Shown here: positions 39,041 through 50,704 of the stretch, in pieces
Position numbering within the stretch: the first letter of the stretch is position 1
Layout: the number at the start of each line of letters is the position of its first letter
Source of the DNA: Callipepla californica brunnescens
Lineage: Eukaryota > Chordata > Aves > Galliformes > Odontophoridae
Direction of reading: 5' to 3'
Length of the DNA stretch: 64,000 bases
Assembly: GCA_023055505.1 (NCBI GenBank)
Contig: JALIRH010000001.1
Coordinates: 97,495,034-97,559,033 of the forward strand
Position numbers and translations under genes: made by a program
Notes under the pieces: generated by a model
Told to the model about the DNA's origin: nothing
The model's input: only the letters and a program-made list of their open reading frames with translations
The model's database searches: none

Positions 39041-40022
39041 CTTTCATAGATTCATAGATTCATTAGGTTGGAAAGGACCTACAAGATCATCTCGTCCAAC
39101 CATCCTCACACCACCGTCCCTACCTACTAGGCTACTAAATCAAATCCCTTAGCACCTCATCTAAACGCTTCTTGAACAGCGCTAGGGACGGTGCCTCAAC
39201 CACCTCCCTAGGCAGGACATTCCAGTGCCTGACCACTCTCGCAGAGAAAAAATTTTTCTTCAAATCTAATCTAAATCTTCCCCGATGCAACTTGTGGCCA
39301 TTCCCTCTCGTCCTGTCATTAGTTACCTGGGAGAAGAGGCCGACCCCCTCCTCACCACAGCCTCCCTTCAGGAAGTGGTAGAGTGCGATGAGGTCTCCTC
39401 TAAGCCTCCTTTTCTCCAGACTAAACAATCCCAGCTCCCTCAGCCGCTCCTCGTAAGACTTGTGCTCCAGACCCCTCACCAGTTTTGTTGCCCTTCTCTG
39501 AACACGCTCCAGGGCCTCCATGTCTCTCTTGTAGTGAGGGGCCCAAAACTGAATGCAGTACTCAAGGTGCGGCCGCACCAGAGCTGAGTACAGGGGGATG
39601 ATCACCTCCCTGCTCCTGCTGGCCACACTATTCCTAATACAGGCCAGGATGCCATTGGCCTTCTTGGCCACCTGGGCACACTGCCGGCTCATGTTGAGCC
39701 AAGCATCAACCAACACCCCCAGGTCCTTTTCCTCTATACACTCCTCAAGCCATTCTGCCCCAAGCCTATAGCATTGCATGGGGTTATTGTGGCCAAAGTG
39801 CAGGACCCGGCACTTGGCCTTATTGAACCTCATCCCATTGGCCTCAGCCCAGCTGTTGAGCCTATCCAGATCCCTCTGAAGGGCCTCCCTACCCTCAGGC
39901 AGATCGACACATCCTCCCAACTTGGTGTCATCCGCAAACTTACTGAGGGTGCACTCAATCCCCTCGTCTAGGTCATCAATAAAAATATTAAACAAGATGT
40001 CTGAGACCAGCCCTTCTGGAGT
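39041..40022 (-). mobile_element. CR1 LINE, well-preserved 3' kilobase
   Basis: About 1 kb of a CR1 element read on the minus strand, with its 3' end at left. The end has repeated 'attcatag' octamers at 39043-39064, then 'taggttggaaaggacctac' and the 3' UTR. The ORF2 part is open for 286 codons (see separate entry). Homology fades near 40022, where the segment normally encoding the stretch just before 'LFNIFI' is already diverged. It is therefore 5'-truncated, which is the usual CR1 outcome. Of all copies here this has the fewest disabling changes, suggesting the youngest insertion. Confidence 0.95.
39135..39995 (-). pseudogene. CR1 ORF2 fragment: reverse transcriptase palm to C-terminus
   Basis: An uninterrupted 286-codon frame for the C-terminal part of the CR1 ORF2 protein, the reverse transcriptase that copies CR1 RNA at the target site. 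The first ATG used here is internal: in a full element the domain starts several hundred residues earlier, so this is a fragment, not a gene. Residues 20-23 (bases 39927-39938) are F-A-D-D, the metal-binding catalytic box of the palm, with 'TKLGG' after it. Next come 'GMRFNKAKC' and 'LHFGH' (about residues 54-69), then the conserved CR1 tail with 'KDLGVLVD', '[10 protein letters not shown]', '[16 protein letters not shown]', '[12 protein letters not shown]' and '[11 protein letters not shown]'. It ends in a stop just before the 3' UTR. The endonuclease, fingers and ORF1 are absent. The upstream frame also loses the usual motif preceding 'LFNIFI'. Confidence 0.93.
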
Positions 40023-41296
40023 CCATTCACCTTGGATGAACTAATCTAAGTAGTTTAAAATAGAGGTAACAGGCAGTGGGGACATGGGGAGATGTGTTGC
40101 TCCCTGTCCCTCTTTATTTAAGCAGGTTAAATGCACTTTATGAGTGTGAGTCTGAGTTTTACTGCAAGTACATCACTGCTTTCACAAGTCAAGCCTCACT
40201 GAAGTCAACAGGACACCTATAGCCATGATTCAGGCATCTCATAAGTCAACATCAATCAGATCGACTTCTGTTAGGTGGCATGCAATAGGAAGATCATTAC
40301 TAGAGTAATGAGAAAAGGGGAAAAAAATCTGGGAGAGGAATTATTAGAAATCTGTCCTGTCTACTGATAAAATTCAAAGTCGAACAACTCAGTGGGATCA
40401 CTTACTTGAGAGGAGCTGCCTGGATAAAAATAGATTCCTCATTGATAGTCAGATCATTGAGACTCCAAAAACTGAGACACTATTGAAAAAGTGCCTGCAA
40501 ACTGACTCTGTTTGGCATCTGACTGAGTTGTGGGAGCCCTGAAGCTACCAGCAGCTTCCTGCCTGCCACTCTTGGAAATGCTTTATATAGTGAAAGCAAT
40601 AAGCACTACCCAGTGGGAAACTCCAGACTAATGTTTTATATTGATTAAATGCTAACAGCAGGGAGAGGCTTGATGTGGACTTTCAGAAAGTTGAACATGT
40701 GAGCTGAATACAATTTGCTAATAACGAATAAAATACCACATCTTGGACATTACATCTTCCTGTCAGGTGAAGGGGTCTGAAACTATTCCTGATTCTGCTG
40801 TAAAGCAAATTCATTCTGTTAAAGTCAACTGCAAAGCAGGTCAGTGAGTTTGAATGGTTTTGAAAACATCGTATGTCTGCCAGATGGTAAAGTGGTTTCA
40901 AAATAATTAGTTTTAGGTGAGGAGGGGATGAGTGAGTGGGACCATGTAAATTTATGTTACATATTTTATATAATTTAAAAACAATCTAGAAACAACCTAA
41001 AGAACAACTTACAATAGGCTTGACAAATATAATAAAGTGAGTTGGATTTTTGTTGACAGGTGTGGTTTGATGACATTCTCCTGAATCTCCTGGTAGCTGT
41101 GGGTACTGTCACAAGGGGCAAAATTATTGCTGCACAGAAAATAGAAAGACACACAACAAATTCATAATGTTATGAATATTTGTATGAATGCAAAGTTTAA
41201 GTTTCAGTAACTAATACTGCTTAGCGTGGTTAAGAATCAAGTGTCTAAACTTGATAGGAAGGATGGTGTTTGAGTATTTATACATATTATGAGTTC

Positions 41297-41383
41297 GTTC
41301 TTTCTTTCTTGCTTGCTTGCTTACTTGCTTGTTTGCTTTCTTTCATTTTTTCTTGCTTTCTTTCTTTCTTGATTTCTTTTTTT
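41297..41383. repeat. CTTT/CTTG pyrimidine-rich microsatellite
   Basis: Imperfect tetramer repeats: TTTC units, then several TTGC/TTAC units, then again TTTC-like units, ending in a T run. The inserted G and A positions break the pattern, so this is older than the large purine arrays. It is the opposite strand sense to them (pyrimidine on plus). Confidence 0.85.
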
Positions 41384-42321
41384 TTTGTATTAGTCATTCT
41401 GTTATATTGTGTTATAATGGTATCTCAGCCACTTTTTCCATTTGGGAGTCTTCTGGAATTTTTTTTAATTTCTGTGTGTTTGTTTGTTTGTTTTCTTCTC
41501 TCCCCAGGGTTTCTAGTGTTCTTTTCATTGGTTCTCTTTTATGAGCTTTCTCCCTCCTCTGGACACAGTGTGCCTTGTGCTTTTCTGTTTTACGGTTTGT
41601 CACACTTCTTTTGCCAAGTCCATTAGAAAGAAAGGGGCTGGGTTTCATTTTCCCTCTGAAGAAATTATCCTGAGCTCTGGCAAAACCGTTAGAAAGTAAA
41701 ATGGGGGAGGGAATACCCTCGATGGGTGATGGGTTCCAGGGCTGGGCTGCCCTTATGAGGTCAAGTGCAAGACAAAAAGAAAACTTTTGGAAGAATAAAC
41801 TGTGGAGAGCTACCATAATACTTCACAGGACTGTCACCCAGGAGTACTTGAGTCCGTATTTAGTGCTGTGCAACTAACAAAATTCTACAAAATTGAACCA
41901 GCCTCTCCCCTCCTCCACTTTGTCTCAGTGGGGGCTGTGGAGATGCAGTAATTCAGCAGCTCCATCCTCTGGATGTCTGAAGCTTTAGGGATGCTACTTG
42001 AAGTGAGCACACTTCTGATGCCAAGGGCAGAGGCTCTCATCTTCCTACTGCTTTGTGCAGCCTCAGCTGAAGCAATTTGAACTCTGCCCTCCAGCTCAGA
42101 GTGCCTGCTTACTTTGAAGCAGCCTCTACATCGTTTCAGCATACAATGAAATCGTTTCCACAGACTTCTTGCTCTGTAGGAATTATTCAGAGATGTATAG
42201 AGCCCTTAACTGACACCTTGACACCAGGAAGAACCATGTCCTAGGCAGCAGTTTATTTCATCAGACATACCACTCACCCCATTCAGCAGCTCCTTACTGT
42301 TTCCTCACCAGATTAGGTGAC

Positions 42322-42346
42322 TCATAGAATCACAGAATCATAGGGA
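42322..42346 (-). mobile_element. Scrap of CR1 3' tail
   Basis: Only the terminal octamer repeat region is visible ('tcatagaatcacagaatc', then 'atagggat'). The adjoining sequence does not continue into a recognisable CR1 3' UTR. It is either a very severely truncated insertion or the remnant of a deleted one. Confidence 0.6.
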
Positions 42347-44873
42347 TAAAACTAGCTCCTAACTTGTAACACCTCAACTCACATGTGTCTTATGTTTTCA
42401 TTTTCAGGCATTACTTGAATATTTTCCACTAAAGTAAAAATTAACTGCATTTTAACATAGTTTTATTTTAGCTAAAATTCAAATAATCTCAGTGAGTAAC
42501 TCAAGTAAGTTTTTCTCCTTGCTTGTTCCTCTTTGAAACCATCTTGTATTGCCAAGTAATGCCAGTCTGGTGGTCTTGGATGGCATACACATGTAGCTAT
42601 TTCTTTGTAATAGGTCAGATTCTCTCATATGTATTAGTATCTTTATAAGTAAGTTTATAAGTTCTTTATTATCTGAACTTCAGGTTTTATCATGATACTT
42701 AATTATATCAGAATACTCAACAAGTTTGTTTTCTACATACAGTTGTATTTGCTCACAGTTGTTAAAAATGTTTTCGAAAGAGTACAATTTTTTTTTTCAT
42801 AGTTTTAGAGTCAGAAGTTTTCTCAAGCTTTTCTATTATTGATCTCTGGGAAAAAATCAAGGTAACAAGTACAATTTTCAGAAGAGTGGAAATGATCAAA
42901 ATAAGAAGCTTTTTGCTGAGGTTATTTGATATTCTTAATTGGAAGAAACCTTATCATCTCACATTGTGAAACAGATCATCTCTAAAAAGAGATTTGAAAC
43001 CTAATTGCCTAAAAGCAAGTGAATAAAAATCTAAAGTTTCTGGTAGTTTCTTTTTCCTGGGAGTCACAGATTAGAATTCATAAACTACAGAGAAATTTGG
43101 GTGACAGTGGCTTTAATGTAGGGTTAATTTGTTTTTTAAATTGTATGTAGCTCACTGAAGAACTAAAGGAAACAAAATAAAAGGTCTAGTTTTACAAATC
43201 AATCCAACAGGCTTATAGCCATATCTTCTACTTGCAATTTGAAATGCTTACCTGAGTTGAAGAGTACTCTCATTTCACTATCACTGAGAATTTGGGTGGG
43301 TAGAAACTAAACATCCCAGTACCTACTGGGGCATAGCAAACTATAATATCGTAGGCTAAGATTTCCTGCCAGTTACTGTAGTAAGGTCAGCCTGTGTCTC
43401 TATAGCAAAATTCATGTCATTTGTTGGGTCTCTTTGATCCCACATCACATCTCACATCCAATATTTTAGGGCAGCACCTCAAGATTATTTTCTGTACCAT
43501 TACTGAGTGCAGATTTGCCTGAGTCAATGCAAATGACTTCTCAAATATTGCTTCTTTTCATCAAAATAGGATTCAAACTGTCTAAGTGCATACTGGTCAA
43601 AAACAATATCCCAGGCTCTATTTAAAAGTAATGGAGATACACGTGCTTCACTTCTCACCATATAGTACAGAAGTAGTGTATAATGCAAGCCACAGAAATA
43701 CCCATCCCATTCTTTCTCCTACCTCAGACTCTTAATTAGGATGGGATGAACAATATTCAGGTTGGCATATGTCTCCCCAGTAGATAGAAGAAAGGGCTGA
43801 GATGACTAGCTCCAATATAGAGACACTGTAAACACAGATATGAATTTGGTTTTGAGTCAGTCCACACCATGAAGCTTAAGACCCAGGGACTGGCTGCAGG
43901 CTCAATTTCATTAGCAGTATTGGACATTGCTGGATAAACTGTTCAGCCAAGGATCTCTGAATACCCAGACACTCACTCCAGTCCTATCAGAAGTAGATGA
44001 GAAGAAATAGCCTCAACCATCTCCTCTGTGAGGACAGCTGCAACTAAAATACATTCTTCAAGATACCATGCAAAGGCATTTTGTGTTAGAAATAGCTGTC
44101 TTCAAGAATCCTTACACTTTGAGACTCTCTGGCACGTGAAGAGTTTTGTGCAGATCTTTCCAGTGTTATTCTGCACTTCATAAAATAGTAGAATTAAGAG
44201 ACATTGACTGAAGAGCACCTGGAAATCAACTGTATCTCTGCCTTCAGCTAATATGTAAACAGAAAGTGGTCTGTGAGTGCTGTTCAGAGTCTTCTTCCTG
44301 TACAGTCTGTTGAAGCAGGTCCTGATTTGGAAACATTATCTGCTATGAAGGTTGAGATCTTGGTGCAAGAACCTCATCGGGAGTCCCTGGAAGCACAGAT
44401 TCTGCTTAGAAGGAAGGTGACCTCAACATGAAGTACAGAGCATATGGAAAAAAGGGCTCAGATGAGACCTGAGTTCTAGAAGTAAAAACTGAAGAGGAAA
44501 CAAAATCTCAATAAATTTTTAAATAGGTAAAAAGCAAGAATTATTGTATTATTTTTGAATGATAAAGGGCTTTGCCACTTTTACGTATAGAAAATGGCAA
44601 GTAGTCTCATTATTCTGTTTCTTTTGGAGCCAAAAGCAGCAGAATCAAAACGTTCTTTTCAGCACAATTCCTAGGAGGTAATTGAAATATAGTTTAATAT
44701 TTTATAAGGTATTTGGATTTAAACTTCACTTTATTTTGTTTTAAGATTCTCATACTTTTTAAGAAAAGAAAGACTTAACAAAGTCACTGAGGATTATCCT
44801 CTGAATATCCTCTGAATTTTACAGACTTCAGCACAGAAAGCTTTTTGTACTTTGCCCCTAATCTACTATAATA

Positions 44874-44896
44874 AAAAAACAAAAACAAAAACAAAA
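44874..44896. repeat. Short AAAAAC repeat
   Basis: Three to four imperfect AAAAAC units in an otherwise unremarkable AT-rich stretch. Confidence 0.85.
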
Positions 44897-45839
44897 TCAC
44901 TCTTCTTCCTGTATTTTCTATTTGTTGCTAACTACTGATTCAGTGTCACTTCTGATTATAGATAATTATGAAGTTGACGCAGACAGTCAAAGATAGTTCA
45001 GTTATGACTCGAGGAAAACATAAGCAGAGGAGTTCTCAGCTGAGAGCTGGTACAAGATACTGATATGTATCCTGCAATTGCTGGAAGCATTTTTGCATCA
45101 CACAGAGCTCTTACATAATTCATTTTTGTTGGCTACTGGAGAGGATTATGAAAAAAACCAAACCAACTTATTTCTACTTTTCAAACCAGCTTCGACACAA
45201 GAACATTAACTGTCTAAAATTCTGGGTGCTCTCTGTAGTCAGAGACATTTAAGTAATACAACCAACAGACACTGGCACTGACACTTCAAGCAGAATGGAT
45301 TGACTTTCCCCCTGGACATGCTGCAAATTAAAGTCCACCTTCCTTTTTTCAATACAATCAAGTTTTCCAATCTGCAAAGCAGTCTCCTTATTTTATTTGT
45401 TACTTCACATCAGGTAAGCTAAACACATGCCAAAGAGTTGTTTATGCGTCACTTGTTTCTGCATTCTGGGAAATAACACTGGCATCCATTACCAGTTCTA
45501 CAGTCAGTAATTTAAAACAAAACCAAAGGCAAAACCGCAAGTCCTCCAGCTTTCCTTGATTAAACTAACAACAAGCTGATTAACTTCAGTGGACAAAACT
45601 TGCTTGTGTAGCATCACACTGGCACAGGACACTGGCATTCTCTAAGACTGAATGTCCTCATCTGCTATGTAAGAAGAAGAGCAAGGTATTTTTCCTTGTC
45701 ATTTTAGAAATTCTGAATGAAACTACTGCTCTGCCTTTCTCGCAGGCTAAGTTCATTTAATACAGTAGATAAAGTTCAGCATTTGAGGAACATTAATTAA
45801 AGTTCAGTGGTGCAAGTGGAGATGATAGAACATTAAGGC

Positions 45840-45911
45840 TTTTTTTTTTTTTTTTTTTTTTAACAGAAGGCTTTATCTTTTCAAGTTCTTTGGAAACAAA
45901 AAAAAAAAAAA
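45840..45911. repeat. T22 and A14 runs facing each other
   Basis: A T22 run (45840-45861) and an A14 run (45898-45911) are separated by 36 bp, giving an inverted repeat able to fold with a 14-bp A/T stem. There is no retrocopy body next to either run that I can recognise. Confidence 0.85.
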
Positions 45912-47077
45912 GGGATGATGAGCTTTTTCCCTTAGGACAATCCACATTGTCTGGAAATTTGGTATGAAACATCCCACTCAAAATTTTCTAATGAGAGAAC
46001 TCATATTCATAAGGATGATACTGCTCTAATTTATTGTAAGAGATATACACTGATACTTAGAAAAATTGTAGTCATACACCTCAGAACTGTGTAACCTGTA
46101 GGTGGGGTTAATGGGGAAATGCTTTAACTCACTAGTAAGTGATAGCAATGATTTCTGCAGAGTAGATGTACTCTGAATGTAATTTTCATGCAACCACTAA
46201 TGTTCCAAGTAAATCCATCAATGGGCATCCATGCTAGATGACACTTTCTGTCTGAAGTCTGGTCTGGTAAGTTTTTGAGCTTAAGAATCATCAAGATGGA
46301 GCATGATCTCAGTGCTCTGCCACCTACACAGTAAAGTACTTCTGCATACCTAAACCATGGCTGCCAAATCTTTGCATCATCAAGGAACCATACTTAAAAA
46401 ACGATGCCAGTTACCAACTAGCTTAAGGTCTGAATGTGACACAGATTAAAAGAAGAAAGAGAAAAAACTATTAAAAAAAGCAGATTAAAAAAGCAATTTC
46501 AGAATTTTAGTAGGTATTTTATGGGTTAAAAGAACACTGAAAGAATTAATGCTAAATTATCCTCCCATCTTTGCTCATAATTCACTTTATTGGTCACTAT
46601 GAAATGACAAAAGTTACATGACTCCTGTCTATGGAGTTAATTTTTGCTGAGTAGTAGGGCTTATAGTAATTTCCAATTCCTCTGCATGCTGCAACAGAGC
46701 ATGGATAAGAGCAAACACAGCTGCAAGGAATGAAAACTTCTCTTTGGGGATTTTATCTTTCATTTTCAGTTTGTGGCCAAATAGCTCACACCAGATAAAT
46801 TCTTTGTTAATGCAATGCTGTATAACCTTGTTCAAAGATTGTTGCCTACGGATATTCCCAGTATGTAATAAAGTGTCAGATATGATAAAATTCAAGGAGT
46901 TTCCCTCACTTGAGGAGAACACTGTAAGCCACTCAATTTCCCTCTGTAGTGCTCTGCTGAGAAACAGTATAAACCTATTTAAAACATGTGAGATTGTAGC
47001 AATAAATAGAGATTTGGGAATGAACAGCAAGAATGATTAAAAACATGAATAGCCTCTGTGTGATAAATACCCATAGC

Positions 47078-47559
47078 CAAAAAGGCCAGTGGCATCCTGG
47101 CTTATATAAGAAATAGCATCACCAGCAGAAGCAGAGAAGTGATTGTCCAGCTGTGACCAGCTCTGGTGGGGCCACATCTCAAGTACTGTGTTCAGTTTTG
47201 GACTCCTCACTACAAGAAAGACATCGAGGCCCCAGAGTGTGTCCAGAGAAGGGCAACAAAGCTGCTGAAGGGTCTGTAGCACAGGCCTTATGGGGAATGG
47301 CTGAGGGAGCTGGGATTGATCAGTGTGGAGAAGAGGAGACTCAGGGGAGACTGAGGCAACTTTCTCTGAGAGTACTCAGGTGTTGGAATGGGCTTCCCAT
47401 AGAGATGATTGAGACACTGTCCCTGGTGGCATTCAAGAAACACTGAGATGTTGCACTAAGGGACATGATTTAGTGGGGAATATTGGCGGTAGGTGGATGG
47501 CTGGACTAGATGATCTTGGAGGTCTTTTCCAACCTTGAAGATTCTATGATTCTATGATC
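47078..47559 (+). mobile_element. CR1 LINE fragment with complete 3' tail
   Basis: This plus-strand copy starts near 'ccaaaaaggccagtggcatc', which encodes the CR1 'KKAnGil' block. It continues through 'cagttttggactcctcacta' near 47191-47210 and 'tccagagaagggcaacaaag' near 47243-47262. A deletion then removes much of the middle between about 47340 and 47370. It ends with 'ggactagatgatcttggagg' near 47502-47521 and 'gattctatgattctatgat' near 47540-47558, two clean octamers. Confidence 0.93.
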
Positions 47560-49592
47560 ACTAACGTAATGAAGAAACCAATGAACTTAATTTAAAAAAA
47601 AGAAAAAAGAAAAAAAGAAAGAATTGCAAGAAAATTGCTGCAATTACTTTCAACTGACACACATAAATAAAGGGCCAGGGAATTCCAGCAGAGCTGAAAA
47701 GTGAGATACTTAGAGCTATTTTTTTTTTTTTTTCATATTAGAGTATTAGAAACTCCTCTCCCCTGTCTCTTCCTGCTATAATTGGGTTAATAGTGCTTTG
47801 CAACTGGCCTGACGTAGCAGAGCAGTTTTTGTGTATAGGATCAAATGTTGCAGCCAGAAAGTGACACGCTAGGGACAAGGAGCTGGAGGTGTATCAGGCC
47901 CAATGGTAGTTCTGAAGAGATGGAAGAAAGGCCTCAGAAATCCTTATTTTTTGCACTGATTTTACAAAACCTAGATCTTGTACACCCTGATCTTTGTGTA
48001 GAAGCCCAGATCCCTTTTTTTAATTTCTTTTTTCTTATTTTTCTTATTTTTCTTTTCTTCACCTCTATGGACCAGGTAGCCAAGCTGACACAACACTTGG
48101 TTCCATTGACAGTTTCTTAAATATTTTTCCTCAATACATCTATGTGTTTTCCAGAAGATGGGAAAACTTTGGTTCTTTCTTTCTCAGTTCATACACTGCA
48201 GTATTTGAGAAAGAAGGGAGTGAAGGTTAATGAGAACTGCAATGTGAAAATGTTCTCTGGAGTGTAAAGTTCAGGTGTATGTTTATGCTTTAGGAGACAA
48301 AAAAAACCCAAAAACAAATAAACAAACAAACACACACACACACACAAAAAAAAAACAAAACCAGAAAGGAGAAAAAAAAAAAGCCAGACTATAACAAAGA
48401 ATAAAAGCAGTAGTAAAATTAAGGTATTTCCAATTTCCACTGTAACCGTAAATAAATAATAATCACTTGTTCAACGTGGGCAATAATCACACTGAAAATG
48501 ACTAAACTGCTCCTTGCCCATATTAGTCCGATATTACCATGGACGCATTTAAAATAAACTTTTGTTATCAAGTTGTCTGATTGAAATATAGGTTATAAAC
48601 CTGGGAGTATATTAATTTTTTAATTTAATTATATATATACATATATATATATATAAGAGGATTAAAAGAGATGGAACTTGAAGAATTATCATATTTTTGG
48701 AAATATGAATTAGAGAATATTGCTTTTTCCAAGTATTTATTTCCAAGTATTTATTTTACTTACTGACGTCTGTATTCTGTATTGCCATGCAATATAGTGA
48801 CATCTCATGAATTAGGGAAAGTAAAAAATAATTGGTTATTATGCAGAAACATTTGACAATATGTAGATTGTATTTCAGAACACTGAAACTAAAAACTTCA
48901 GAAATTTACATCATCTGAAGATCTAATGCCTCTATATGCATATTGTATAGCATGATTAAACTTCATGTTGAAAAAGCAAATTCAAGTGCCCAGAATATTC
49001 ATGCAATTTGAAAGTCTTAGAACTGAACTCATCCTCTATTTTCACATTTTTAGCTTTTGTTGGCATTGCTTTCTGTCATTCTGAACAAATGCTTTCCAAA
49101 CTGGGATGTTTATACATAGCTTCTTGACAGTTTTTTGAGCCAAATCTTGGCTACATATGTTGTAATTTAATATATCGTAAGTGTAAACACTTGTGTTTCC
49201 ATAATAGCTCAAGTAATCCTATATATTAAAAATGAAATTGTCAGAGTCTAAAAATTGTTTTGAAAAACGTATTACACATTGAAAAGACATCTTGTGAACA
49301 TTTACTTAGTTTAATATTGTTCTGTGATGGGTTTTTTTGTTGGAATATGTAGTCAGTCCTTAATCTGTATGAGCCCTTAGAACCGATTATGTCCTTTCTG
49401 CCGTTTAAGAATATCTATGAAAACAATTCAGATAACCAAATCCTATTGAACTTCAAATTTTGTTAGTCATCAAGAATTTGAATTAACTGAATTGACTGTT
49501 TTGGGAGAACATAACTGCATTACTATGGGTTTAGCATATATATATGTATATATTACTCATTTGATTACATAATTCAAGTTTGAATAATATTA
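47560..49592. other. Unique AT-rich DNA with simple repeats
   Basis: No gene recognised. Contains an A-rich AAAG-like run at 47592-47623, a T15 run at 47719-47733, an A-rich block with a short CA repeat at 48298-48372 (CA about 48331-48345) and an AT dinucleotide run at 48629-48655. A near-perfect 14-bp direct repeat (ccaagtatttattt) sits at about 48728-48755. Confidence 0.6.
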
Positions 49593-50088
49593 TGTTGGGT
49601 TGACCCCAGCCATTAGCCAACCAGCTTCGTCTTCACTGCTCACTCACTTCCCCACAAAGAGTGAAGGAGGGAACTGAAAGGGCAAAACCTCATGGGTAAA
49701 GGTAAAGATAGATTAGTAAAGTAAATAAATACTTTAAAAACAAGAAAGTTAAAAAGAACCACTCACCACTTGCAGACAGATGCTCTGCCTGTTCCTGAAC
49801 AATGGCTATTTTGGAAAAAATCCTCTCAGTTTTATTAATTAGGGTGACATGATCTATCATGGAATTATCTCTTTGGCCACTTTGAGTCAGCTGCTGTGGC
49901 CAGCCTCCAACTCTGCTCACTGAGGGGGCAGAGTGAAAATCAAAGAATGCCTTGACTCTGCACAAGCACTGCTCAGCTGTAGCTAAAACACTGCTGTGTT
50001 ATCAATACTGCTGTGGTCACGCATCTTAAAAAGAGCACCATATGGTCTTCTATGCTGTATTAATTCCCTCTCAGACAGATCTAGTAGA
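49593..50088 (-). mobile_element. Solo LTR of avian ERVL-type retrovirus, degraded
   Basis: The left edge 'tgttgggttgaccccagcc' (49593-49611), the following block 'cactgctcactcacttcccc' near 49636, 'actgaaagggcaaaacc' near 49673, 'gccttgactctgcacaagc' near 49949 and 'actgctgtgttatcaatac' near 49990 match, in order, an LTR common in bird genomes read in reverse. As a transcript it would run on the minus strand. The middle part, which normally holds the TATA box and a GC-richer segment, is largely deleted or too diverged to see. No internal retroviral genes lie on either side, so this is a solo LTR left after recombination. The right edge is approximate. Family assignment is from memory of the LTR wording, not from a search. 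Confidence 0.7.
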
Positions 50089-50184
50089 ATGCTATGCAGA
50101 GAACACTTAAAGGCATTTGCGTGGGTGCAGTTCCAATCCTTTAGTAAAACTGATATGAATTTAGTTATTAGAATAATACTTTAT

Positions 50185-50704
50185 AAAACTGTGTCCAGTT
50201 CTGGGCTCCTCGGATCAGAAAAGACAAGGACCTCCTAGAAGAAGTCCAGCAGAGGGCCACAAAGATGATAAAGGCGTATTTCCTGCATGAGGAAAGGCTG
50301 AGGAAGCTGGGTGTGCTCAGCCTGGGGAAAAGACCGAGAGAGAGGATCAGATAAAAGTTAATAAATATCTAAAGGGGAATGGGAGGCAAATGGATGAGGC
50401 CAGGCTCTTCTAGGTGATGGGTAGCTACAGGACAAGGAGTAATGGCCTAAAACTAGAACATAGGAAGTTCCATACTAACATGTGGAATAATTTCTTTAAA
50501 TTCTTTCTGGTGAGGGTGATGGAGGATCTGGAACAGATTCCCTGGAGAGGTAGTGGGGTCTCCTTCCATGGAGATACTCAAGGCCTGTCTGGACACCTTC
50601 CTTTGTGACATATTGTATGGTTCCTACTTTAGCAGGGGAGTTGGACTCGGTCTTTTGTGGCCCCTTCCAACTTCTGCAATTCTGTGATTCTATGATTCTG
50701 TATG
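50185..50704 (+). mobile_element. CR1 LINE fragment with 3' tail
   Basis: This plus-strand CR1 begins near 'aaactgtgtccagttctggg' and passes 'cagagggccacaaagatgat' near 50251-50270 and 'agctgggtgtgctcagcctg' near 50306-50325. It then passes 'gtgagggtgatggaggatct' near 50510 and ends with 'ggagttggactcggtcttt' near 50637 and 'attctgtgattctatgattctg' near 50679-50700. It lies about 100 bp right of the solo LTR, in the opposite orientation. Several small deletions and frameshifts are present. Confidence 0.92.

Larger units (their letters stand above)
40023..47077. other. Mostly unique AT-rich DNA with small repeats
   Basis: About 7 kb without a recognised host gene. It holds a CTTT/CTTG-type pyrimidine run, a CR1 tail scrap, an AAAAAC run and an oligo-T/oligo-A pair, all listed separately. 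A 134-codon minus-strand frame at 41412-41816 and a 133-codon one at 46629-47030 lack recognised motifs. The rest shows nothing that I can name. Confidence 0.45.

Noticed and set aside
39172..39971. Plus-strand open frames opposite the CR1 reverse transcriptase fragment
   Set aside because: They are antisense shadows of the conserved CR1 frame on the minus strand.
41412..41816. 134-codon minus-strand frame
   Set aside because: No recognised motif, overlapped by plus-strand frames, and partly opposite a pyrimidine-rich simple stretch.
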